From CAZSLZ01 sp964607865 (GTDB taxonomy: Bacteria > Vulcanimicrobiota > JAJTBE01 > CAZSLZ01): DNA of 21,598 bases. Below, in pieces: positions 15,497-21,598 of the stretch. Below the pieces are notes generated by a model. The model did no database searches and was not told where the DNA came from. It saw nothing but the letters and a program-made list of their open reading frames with translations. The first letter of the stretch is position 1; each line of letters opens with the position of its first letter. The position numbers were made by a program, and so were the translations under genes. The DNA is taken from the NCBI GenBank assembly GCA_964607865.1, contig CAZSLZ010000041.1, positions 1-21,598 on the forward strand. Direction: 5' to 3'.

Positions 15497-15778
15497 ATGA
15501 ACGCTTTTCTATACAATTTTTTGTCGTTTATTGCCGGGCTGATTCTGGGGCTTTTCTAGTTCGGCGGCCTTCATATGACCATTAAACAAATGGAAAACAT
15601 AAAAAGTCAGGGGCTGGTTTCTTTTTTGAGTTTTGCCATAAGAAGCCTGGTGGTTATTGTGGGGTTTTATCTTCTGGGAAAAGATGATTTTATAAGGATA
15701 ATTTTTGCTGTCCTTGGTTTTTTTGTGGCGTTGCTTACATATCATATTATAATTGGAATTAAATATGGCAAAGAATGA
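15497..15778 (+). pseudogene. atpR: Orphan N-ATPase AtpR subunit gene with an in-frame amber codon
   Basis: From ATG at 15497 the frame reads 20 codons, ending in IAGLILGLF, then TAG at 15557-15559, then FGGLHMTIKQM and a further hydrophobic pair to TGA at 15776-15778. Read through, the ~92-residue product matches AtpR, the small subunit of the N-type (alternative, often Na+-linked) F-ATPase. The matching features are the first helix with AGxxLGLxxFGGL followed by T-I/V, a conserved Arg in the second helix (FAIRSLVVIVGFYLL), and the last helix with LGFFVA. The amber codon most simply replaces a Tyr, Trp or Leu codon in the first helix. The gene stands alone: no atpB, atpE or catalytic subunit genes lie on either side. 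A shorter product from ATG 15575 would lack the first helix. I regard it as a remnant of a lost atp operon. Confidence 0.7.
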
Positions 15779-15945
15779 ATGTTTGAATATTGATCTAATT
15801 AATGGTATTATTAAAGTGAGAAAAGCACAGAGTGGTGCAGGCCAAAAGTCTGTTACATTACCCTAGCCCGTTATGGTGTCACGATAAGTTTCAGAGAAAA
15901 GGGGGCAATCTCAGGTTAGATCGGGTTGGTTCCATACCCACTTAT

Positions 15946-16071
15946 CTTGCGTCCGTGAGCGTCCGGTTCTTTACTGGTTGAAAAAACTATAATGCGAATA
16001 ATATATTCTCCAATTCTTAATTGGGGTGGCGCAGAGGTCGCCACGCATCCATAGGGATGCTCGCGATGACG
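15946..16071. repeat. Non-coding tandem repeat, copy 1, ending in a REP-like palindrome
   Basis: This 126-base copy shares with copy 2, in the same order, CTTGCnTCnGTGAGC, a CGG-TCTTT block, AnnTGCGAAnAA, a TATTCTC or GTTCTCCC block next to a short palindrome (here CCAATT/AATTGG), then GTCGCCACG and finally GATGACG. Its end (about 16036-16071) forms a hairpin with GCATCC/GGATGC at the tip. It resembles the dispersed palindromic elements of many bacterial genomes that carry GTCGCCACG and CTCGCGATGACG. Confidence 0.6.
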
Positions 16072-16091
16072 AAATTAGGGGTTTCATCTAC

Positions 16092-16230
16092 CTTGCATCT
16101 GTGAGCAAACGGATCTTTTGCTTTTTTTCCCAGTTACGGTGCGAACAACGTGTTCTCCCATTCTAAATGGGATTCCCCCATTCCAAATGGGAAGAGATCG
16201 CCACGTCGCTTAACGCTTATAATGATGACG
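16092..16230. repeat. Non-coding tandem repeat, copy 2, ending in a REP-like palindrome
   Basis: This 139-base degenerate copy starts 20 bases after copy 1. The internal palindrome is doubled here (CCCATT-CTA-AATGGG and CCCATT-CCA-AATGGG), which explains most of the length difference. The REP-like end, GATCGCCACG...GATGACG (about 16195-16230), has a decayed tip. It contains no reading frame. Confidence 0.6.
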
Positions 16231-16317
16231 GTTTTTGTGTAGAGTTCGTTCTTTCTTTCAATAATCGTTGAAGGTCTTTGGATTCAGCTTGAGATTTATT
16301 TTGCCTGTCAGTAATAA

Positions 16318-16354
16318 AAATAGAGGAAAGCCTGTAAGCAGTTTTCCTCTATTT
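16318..16354 (-). terminator. Intrinsic terminator of the sigma-factor gene
   Basis: A perfect 12-bp inverted repeat (AAATAGAGGAAA at 16318-16329 and TTTCCTCTATTT at 16343-16354) is followed, on the minus strand, by TTTTTATTA. It lies about 50 bases past the sigma-factor stop. The plus-strand side lacks a good T-tract. Confidence 0.85.
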
Positions 16355-16404
16355 GTGTAAAAGTATTTTCTCTGTTTGCCAGAAATATAATGGTTTTGCA
16401 ATAA

Positions 16405-17112
16405 TTAAACCACAGAGTTCAGTTTGAAATTTACCTTCTGGCCTGGTGTGTTAAAAAATCTTATCTTGGAGGACAGGAACTTCTTAATTTTCTGCCTGGC
16501 TCTATACAAAGCGTTGTCCACAGCCTTCTTTTCTGTTTCCATACGCTCAGCTATCTCTTCCGATGAGAATCCAGAAAGCTTTAAATTCAAAATTTCCGCT
16601 TCCTTTTCGGATAATTTTGTGCTGACAATCGAGCAGATTCTTTCTTCGGTCAGGGTTTTCATAGCTGCCGTTTCCGGATTGTTTTCCCGGTCTTTCATCA
16701 TCATAACGTTTTTATCAAATATAGATTTTGCCTTGGTAAGAACCAGTTGCTTTTTCTGGGTGGCAGAACGGATAGCCCTGATTACCGAGTTTCGGATTGA
16801 AAGGCTGACGTAATCTCTGAAAGAGAGGTTGTAGTGAGGTTGGAAAGTCTTAATTGCATGAACCAGCCCTATGAAACCCTCCTGGTGTAAGTCTTCCCGG
16901 TCAGCGCCTGGAATAAAATATCTTTTTTCCATCTGGTAAACATAATTCTTGAATTCGCTGATTAAATAGCTGAAAGCTGACTGGTCGCCTTTCTGGGCCC
17001 TGGAAATCTTTTCCAGGTAAATATCTTCTTTAGCCTGTTGAGGGGTTGAAGGGGAATTAGTCGAACTTACTACGTTGGAGTCTTTTACTCCATGTTTTGA
17101 GTTTTGATGCAT
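16405..17112 (-). CDS. Sigma-70 family RNA polymerase sigma factor, SigH-like
   Basis: The product has 235 residues from the chosen start. The N-terminal ~30 residues are Ser/Asn/Pro-rich. Region 2 follows, with AQKGDQSAFSYLISEF, the core-binding EDLHQEGFIGLVHAIKTFQP and the -10-recognising SFRDYVSLSIRNSVIRAIR. After a linker, region 4 has LSEKEAEILNLKLSGFSSEE and the HTH part AERMETEKKAVDNALYRARQ, which binds the -35. This architecture is closest to the SigH/sigma-30 group. The start was set at ATG 17112 because AGGAGGAAG lies immediately upstream of it. That same element lies inside the frame if the earlier ATG at 17127 is used, which has no ribosome binding site. No anti-sigma gene is adjacent. 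It is transcribed alone, with its own terminator. Confidence 0.9.
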   Translation of the reverse strand: MHQNSKHGVKDSNVVSSTNSPSTPQQAKEDIYLEKISRAQKGDQSAFSYLISEFKNYVYQMEKRYFIPGADREDLHQEGFIGLVHAIKTFQPHYNLSFRDYVSLSIRNSVIRAIRSATQKKQLVLTKAKSIFDKNVMMMKDRENNPETAAMKTLTEERICSIVSTKLSEKEAEILNLKLSGFSSEEIAERMETEKKAVDNALYRARQKIKKFLSSKIRFFNTPGQKVNFKLNSVV

Positions 17113-17260
17113 CTCTTCCTCCTGCATTTTAAATTCACATATTTTTGGTTTATCTTTTTTATGAGGTTTTTTTGTATTAAATCTTTCTTATAAAATTATT
17201 ACCTAAATGGTCTTATTTTCTCTCTATACATTAGTCTAATAAGAGTAAATACTATAGTCT

Positions 17261-17289
17261 ATTATAAATTGATTCTAAAGTCTTAAGAA
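17261..17289 (-). promoter_or_regulatory. Possible promoter of the sigma-factor gene
   Basis: A perfect TATAAT reads on the minus strand at 17266-17261 in a very AT-rich stretch, about 150 bases upstream of the sigma-factor start. The best -35 at 17-base spacing (TTCTTA) is poor, so this may be activated or may be chance in AT-rich DNA. Confidence 0.25.
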
Positions 17290-17402
17290 GAATTATACTA
17301 AAGTATTACATAGTGCTTAAAACAGCTTGGATACTGGGTTGTAGATAATTCAAAAATTCAATACGAGTTGAAAATTAAGGCATTAATTGAAATTTAATAT
17401 AT

Positions 17403-17735
17403 TTAATTATATGGAAAAATTTTTTGGGTTGGCTTAAAAAATTTCTGAAAGTGTCGATAAGGATATTGAGAGAACGATTTTGAATACCTATATATAGTCG
17501 TTGATTCAAAAAAACACAATATTTCGTATGCTTTATTAAAGAAGGGGTTGGAAAGAGAATTGCTGTTAAGGTAAATTTCCGGAAATTCTTCTGATAAAAT
17601 CATTGAAAACCCCATAAACACTGGCTTAACGGATTTGAACTTTCCGGCGTGAAGACAAATTTCTCCAATATACCCCTTATTTACGGTTAAATCTATAAAT
17701 TCTTTCCCTGAAAAAATGAAAAATATACAAATATA
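17403..17735 (-). pseudogene. Possible gene remnant of unknown family
   Basis: A stop-free minus-strand frame of about 111 codons runs from a TGA at 17736-17738 to a TAA at 17403-17405. Its middle reads like protein (for example FIDLTVNKGYIGEICLHAGK followed by FMGFSMILSEEFPEIYLN). It has no ATG with a ribosome binding site; the first internal candidates are GTG at 17621 and ATG at 17615. The surrounding 17128-17984 is AT-rich and otherwise empty. It may be the decayed end of a gene, or chance. I recognise no family. Confidence 0.25.
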
Positions 17736-17738
17736 TCA

Positions 17739-17984
17739 CTGGGATTCTATTAGATATTAATAAATTCTGTTGTAATTTATTGAAAAACAAAAAGATGGAT
17801 TTTGGGGCAGAATCGGGTAAAATGTTGTAATAACCAGGGAAAGAGCAGTTTCTGAGTTATTTTTACTTTGTGACTTTGGTCCTAGAGCCGGTAAATCCAG
17901 GCTTTTAAAATTACGGGCTGAAATTTAATTATTTTCCATGCAATACAGGTTGTAAATGTTGTTTTTCGGGGGGATTCAGCTGGT
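17739..17984. other. Intergenic region without recognised genes
   Basis: About 250 AT-rich bases between the possible remnant and the peptidase gene. No terminator with a T-tract is visible after the peptidase stop, and there is no reading frame of note on either strand. Confidence 0.5.
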
Positions 17985-19043
17985 TTAATATAATTTGTCT
18001 TCTATTTCCCGAAGAATGCTGAATTCTTCTATAACTGTTTTTTCTCCATATTTATATTCCATATTCCTGAAAAAAAGAAATCCATCCTTGTAAATATGGT
18101 CATCCATGGATAAAATCGTGGCGATTCTTCTATGAAAACCCTGAGCTTTCAAGATTTTCCATTCAATCCACTGGGCAAAGCCCTCATAAACCACAGCACT
18201 CTGAGGAGGGCAATTTTCATATTGCCAGGCATGAACAAGTTCGTGAACCATTGCCCCCAGGCAGTCTTCAAAACCAAGGTTTTTTTCTATATAAATATGA
18301 TGGTGAAAACGGTGCCTGCCAGGTTTGCATTTGCATGGGGTTTTTATGTAAGCTGAAAGGTCGCCCCCAAATCTTCGCCTCTTGTCTTTGAATTCAAGAG
18401 GTTTTACTAAGGTTATCTCTACCGGAAAAAATATTCCCATGCCAAACTTCTGTTGCACCAGGTATCGGGCTTTTTCAAATACTTTACGAGCCTGTTCCGG
18501 GGTTTCGATGACGTTGGGAAATTCATTATTTACAGAAGCTGGGTGGGGTTGGATTTTTTTTGTTTTATCCAGAAACTTTTTTTCATGAATAACTTCAAGG
18601 TGAATATATTTACCCGAAGGAGTTTTATAAATGCTATTAGAGCTGATTATGGTTTCTGGTTTTTCCTTTAATGAGGAAGGAAGCTGGAGTTCGGTTATTT
18701 CTATGGAAACCTGGCAGGCGAAGGTGTTGTCGGCAATAATTTTGATGTTTTCCCTGGGGTCGTCAAAAAAACAATGGGGATAAGTCTGGTCTTTTGTGAG
18801 AAGTTCTATATATTTAAGTTCGGGTTCTACGGGATACTGGGCATAGAAACGGTTAACCCTGTAAAAATCCAGATCGTAAGATTTAACCAGTTTATAGGGG
18901 ATGAAATGCTGGGAATCGGGGTGGCTGGTCATAAACAAAAAAATATGGGGCTCTTTCTGATTGAAAGCATTCCCAAAAACCGGCAAGGAAAAAAAATAAA
19001 TTATTACAAGTATAAGAAATGTTTTTTCTGCTATTTTTTTCAT
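17985..19043 (-). CDS. Secreted zinc metallopeptidase, DA1-like
   Basis: The product has 352 residues. A signal peptide (Met-Lys-Lys, hydrophobic LILVIIYFFSLPVF, cleavage near residue 24) sends it out of the cytoplasm. The C-terminal half holds the zinc site HELVHAWQYE, with HExxH at 267-271 and a third ligand Glu at 287 in VYEGFAQWIEW. This spacing and the HAW...EEG/YEG...Q pattern match the DA1-like peptidase domain known from plant DA1 and bacterial homologues. A Cys pair (CKCK) and an RHRFHHHIYIE strand precede the site; the Cys may bind a second metal or form a disulfide. The N-terminal ~190 residues are unrecognised. The frame extends to a TTG at 19064 without a ribosome binding site, so ATG 19043, which gives a proper signal peptide, is preferred; its own Shine-Dalgarno (AAAG) is weak. 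It has no operon partner. Confidence 0.75.
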   Translation of the reverse strand: MKKIAEKTFLILVIIYFFSLPVFGNAFNQKEPHIFLFMTSHPDSQHFIPYKLVKSYDLDFYRVNRFYAQYPVEPELKYIELLTKDQTYPHCFFDDPRENIKIIADNTFACQVSIEITELQLPSSLKEKPETIISSNSIYKTPSGKYIHLEVIHEKKFLDKTKKIQPHPASVNNEFPNVIETPEQARKVFEKARYLVQQKFGMGIFFPVEITLVKPLEFKDKRRRFGGDLSAYIKTPCKCKPGRHRFHHHIYIEKNLGFEDCLGAMVHELVHAWQYENCPPQSAVVYEGFAQWIEWKILKAQGFHRRIATILSMDDHIYKDGFLFFRNMEYKYGEKTVIEEFSILREIEDKLY

Positions 19044-19092
19044 AAATTCTTTAAACAAAAACAATGTTTTTAAATTCTGCTTCTTTATAAAT

Positions 19093-19119
19093 AAAAAGAG
19101 CGGAGATTCCTCCCCGCCC
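19093..19119 (-). terminator. Intrinsic terminator of the P-type ATPase gene
   Basis: On the minus strand GGGC-GG-GGAG, a GAAT loop and CTCC-GCTC form a GC-rich stem with a two-base bulge, directly followed by TTTTTATTT. It lies 15 bases past the ATPase stop and about 50 bases upstream of the peptidase start. Confidence 0.7.
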
Positions 19120-19133
19120 TTAATTAACGGTTA

Positions 19134-21587
19134 CTATGATTTTTTCTTTTCAGCGGGTTGGGTTCTGTCCAGCCAGGCGTAGGATTTTACCTTTATGTAG
19201 TCGCCTATAAGGAACCATACAATGGCGTAAACCCATACAAAAGCTGCCCTTTCCCAGCCTATGGGCGCCACAAACCATCCATACACTGCCACCAGGGTGG
19301 CAAATATCTTGGTAGAGATGGTGGACCATAATAAAGCTGATGAGGGTTTTATGGACCAGAAGTGCCCTTTACACCTGGTCTGAAACAGGGTGAGATGCCC
19401 CGAGATTGCCAGTTGCAGGAAGACAAAGCTTCTAAGAGTTTCCTGGTTCATTGCGAATTCCTTGAGGCCGAAGTAGTAGAACAGGAAGGAAGCTGCCACG
19501 CCGGTAAGTCCCAGTATGGTAGCTATGGTGAGAACTGTCTTCATATTCCATTTTTCAGGCTCCCTGGAATACCTGACATTGTCGGTGGCAATAAACATGA
19601 TAGGTATATCATTCAACAATGCCAGTAAAATAATCATCAGGGCGTCAATGGGCCGGGTATTGAAAATTAAGATTGCCAGAGAAATAAATAAAAGTACCCT
19701 TATAGTTTCATCAATTCGGTAAATTACATAACTGTTCATTCTCTGGAAAATCTTTCGGCTTTCCTCAATGGCGTCAATTATCACTGACAAACCTGGTTTA
19801 GTAAGCACAATGTCGGCGGCAGATTTGGCTGCATCGGTGGCGCCGTCCACTGCTATGCCGCAGTCGGCTTTTTTCAATGCCGGGGCATCATTTACGCCGT
19901 CGCCGGTCATTCCCACAATGTGGTTTCCTTTTTGCAGGGTATCTACAATCATATACTTATCTTCAGGAAATACCTGGGCAAAACCGTCTGCTTCCTCGAT
20001 GGCTCTCTGGGTTTCGCTGGGATGTCTTTCATTCAGGGTTTTTACATTAAATACATTGCCTCCAATGTTAACTTCCCTGGCGATTTCCCTGCCAATAGCT
20101 TCGTGGTCTCCGGTTATCATTTTAACGGTAACTTCCATTTCCCGGGCGGTTTTAATTGTTTCTGCCGAATCATCCCTGGGTGGATCGTAAAGGGCAATTA
20201 AGCCCACATATTCCCATTTTCCGTTTTCAGCATAACCTACCCCCAAGGCGCGGTGGCCCTTTTCGGCGAAGCTGTCCACCAATTCGAAGATCTTATTTTC
20301 AACCTTTTTACGATCAGTTTCTTCCATAAGATCAAGAATAACCTGGGGAGCGCCCTTGGAAACAATAATTTCTTTATCGTCTTTTTTAATTCTGCACTCG
20401 GTTCTTTTGGAAACGGGATCGAAGGGTTTGAATTTTAGTTGCTTGCATGAGGTGATTTTGCCGTTTATCTTTTTATCTTCTTCGCCGTAAGCGCATATGG
20501 CGTGATCTATGGGGTCTTTATTTTCTTCCTTGGATGCAAGGCAGCCATAGAGAATAACTTCTTCCTTATCATGGCCTTCCAGGGTTACAACGTCGGCAAT
20601 GGATAGTTGGTTTCTGGTAATGGTGCCGGTTTTGTCAGAACACAGAATATCCATGCCTGCCATTTCTTCAATTGCCACCATCTTGCTGACAATGGCTTCC
20701 TTTCTGGCTAGGGCAATTGCCCCCATTGCCAGGGTTACCGACAGCACAGCAGGCAGGGCTGCAGGTATAGCTGCCACTGTAAGCACCAGGGCAAATTTCA
20801 GGGTTTCTACCGGGTTTTCATGCCGGAATAACTCTACCAGAAAGACAATGGCAACCATAATTGAAGCAATTATAATCAGGTAGTTTCCAATTTTTAAAAC
20901 TGACTGCTGGAAATGGCTCACCGTGTCGGTTTTTGCCACCAACTGGGCGGTTCTGCCGAAGAAAGTATTTTCACCAGTGGATACCACCATGCAGTTCATT
21001 TCTCCCTGCTTGATGATAGAGCCGCTGTATGCCACATCTCCTTCGTGTTTCTGTACCGGTAGTGATTCGCCGGTGAGTGAAGACTCGTCGATTTGTACAA
21101 AATCGCCTTCCAGCAATTTGACATCAGCGGGAGTGATATCCCCCAGCCTGATTCGGATTATATCACCGGGAACCAGTTCTCTGGCGGGAATTTCTGTCCA
21201 TTTTCCATCTCTCAACACCTGGGCATTCAATGCCATTTTCTTTTTTAACTGCTCTATGGCGTTTCCTGCCTGATATTCCTGCCAGAACCCAATAATGGCA
21301 TTGAGTAAAAGCATGACTGTGATAATCGCAAAATCTTCCATATGATGAATAATTGCTGAAAGAATAGCTGCAATTTCAATCATCCAGGGAATAGGCCCCC
21401 AGAAATAACTTAAAAATTTCATCAGGGGGTTTTCCTTCTTCTCGGTTAACTCATTGTAACCATAAACGCCCAGCTTTTCACCGGCCTGGTTCGAAGAAAG
21501 CCCTTTTTTATCGGATGAAAGTTTTTTATAAAGCTCTTGGGGAGACATTTTTTTAACTTCATCTGATTTTAAAACTACCTTTTCCAA
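19134..21587 (-). CDS. Plasma-membrane proton-pumping P-type ATPase (P3A type)
   Basis: The complete protein has 817 residues and an N-terminal cation-ATPase segment (GYNELTEKKENP). Key motifs are TGES at 172-175 (actuator), PAALPAV at 276-282 in the M4 helix, the phosphorylation site DKTGT at 318-322, and the nucleotide/hinge motifs MITGDHEAIGREIA and MTGDGVNDAPALKKADCGIA. The M6-like helix carries LLNDIPIMFIATDNV, and this Asn-Asp pair in M6 is characteristic of P3A H+-ATPases such as plant AHA and yeast Pma1. The protein probably expels protons, using ATP, to energise the inner membrane. It lacks the long C-terminal autoinhibitory domain of plant enzymes, as expected for bacteria. The start is TTG at 21587, with a perfect AGGAGG at the right edge of the window. 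A terminator follows, so it is the last gene of its unit. Confidence 0.93.
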   Translation of the reverse strand: MEKVVLKSDEVKKMSPQELYKKLSSDKKGLSSNQAGEKLGVYGYNELTEKKENPLMKFLSYFWGPIPWMIEIAAILSAIIHHMEDFAIITVMLLLNAIIGFWQEYQAGNAIEQLKKKMALNAQVLRDGKWTEIPARELVPGDIIRIRLGDITPADVKLLEGDFVQIDESSLTGESLPVQKHEGDVAYSGSIIKQGEMNCMVVSTGENTFFGRTAQLVAKTDTVSHFQQSVLKIGNYLIIIASIMVAIVFLVELFRHENPVETLKFALVLTVAAIPAALPAVLSVTLAMGAIALARKEAIVSKMVAIEEMAGMDILCSDKTGTITRNQLSIADVVTLEGHDKEEVILYGCLASKEENKDPIDHAICAYGEEDKKINGKITSCKQLKFKPFDPVSKRTECRIKKDDKEIIVSKGAPQVILDLMEETDRKKVENKIFELVDSFAEKGHRALGVGYAENGKWEYVGLIALYDPPRDDSAETIKTAREMEVTVKMITGDHEAIGREIAREVNIGGNVFNVKTLNERHPSETQRAIEEADGFAQVFPEDKYMIVDTLQKGNHIVGMTGDGVNDAPALKKADCGIAVDGATDAAKSAADIVLTKPGLSVIIDAIEESRKIFQRMNSYVIYRIDETIRVLLFISLAILIFNTRPIDALMIILLALLNDIPIMFIATDNVRYSREPEKWNMKTVLTIATILGLTGVAASFLFYYFGLKEFAMNQETLRSFVFLQLAISGHLTLFQTRCKGHFWSIKPSSALLWSTISTKIFATLVAVYGWFVAPIGWERAAFVWVYAIVWFLIGDYIKVKSYAWLDRTQPAEKKKS

Positions 21588-21598
21588 GATATCCTCCT

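Larger units (their letters stand above)
15779..16317. other. Gene-free region between the atpR remnant and the sigma-factor terminator
   Basis: About 540 bases with no credible gene. It holds the two tandem repeats. The first 165 bases include GGGGGCAATCTC near 15901-15912, which looks like a further decayed REP-like end. No tRNA or known riboswitch pattern was recognised. Confidence 0.6.

Noticed and set aside
15557..15559. Reassignment of TAG (or of TAA) to an amino acid as the explanation for the interrupted genes
   Set aside because: TAG ends several intact genes at the expected length, including the porin directly after its C-terminal Phe, the BatA-like gene and the symporter. TAA also ends several intact genes normally.
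15810..15945. Structured RNA or tRNA in the stretch after the atpR remnant
   Set aside because: Some GC-rich segments look structured, but no cloverleaf, CCA end or known RNA core could be built.
16036..16230. CRISPR-like or insertion-sequence ends in the repeat zone
   Set aside because: Only two degenerate copies without regular spacers occur, and no transposase gene or clear target duplication was seen.
17113..17127. ATG at 17127 as the sigma-factor start
   Set aside because: The only ribosome binding site, AGGAGGAAG, lies inside the frame after this ATG and directly serves the ATG at 17112.

Overview
The window looks like chromosomal DNA from a Gram-negative (diderm) bacterium of moderate to low GC content. 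The diderm call rests on an outer-membrane beta-barrel ending in Phe, a lipoprotein, and Bat-type von Willebrand factor A (VWA) membrane proteins. Nearly every gene is on the minus strand. I cannot name the phylum. TTG starts are common, and TAG, TAA and TGA are all used as normal stops. I see no rRNA, tRNA, CRISPR array, transposase or phage gene.

Layout. (1) Positions 1-2695, minus: a metal-uptake operon, read from a small His/Cys-rich membrane protein through an outer-membrane porin and a His-rich lipoprotein to the start of a ZnuA/TroA-type binding protein that runs off the left edge. A perfect 7-1-7 Fur-family operator lies in its promoter. (2) Positions 2875-4875, plus: a very unusual coiled-coil protein in which every seventh residue is Gly or Ala across two long arms. 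It is interrupted by one in-frame TAA, after which the same heptad register continues to a second stop. (3) Positions 4894-11996, minus: a sodium:amino-acid symporter, a DUF58 protein, a BatA-like VWA protein and a double-VWA/GATase-like membrane protein. This is a typical Bat-type operon, but no MoxR ATPase is present in the window. (4) Positions 12071-14837, minus: three tandem paralogues of an unrecognised helical protein family, the third broken by a frameshift. (5) Positions 14838-16400: a mostly non-coding zone. It holds a short plus-strand transcription unit with an attenuator-like leader and a 51-residue membrane protein, an orphan N-ATPase atpR gene broken by an amber codon, and two degenerate tandem copies of a ~130 bp non-coding repeat ending in REP-like palindromes. 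(6) Positions 16318-17112, minus: a SigH-like sigma factor with a strong terminator. (7) Positions 17403-19043, minus: a possible gene remnant and a secreted DA1-like zinc peptidase. (8) Positions 19134-21587, minus: a P3A-type proton-pumping ATPase with its terminator.

The most notable items are the Gly/Ala-heptad hairpin protein and its nonsense codon, the tandem paralogue family, the orphan atpR with its amber codon, the attenuator-like leader and the tandem non-coding repeats. Three separate genes are each broken by a single small change, which suggests either ongoing gene decay or consensus errors in the assembly.
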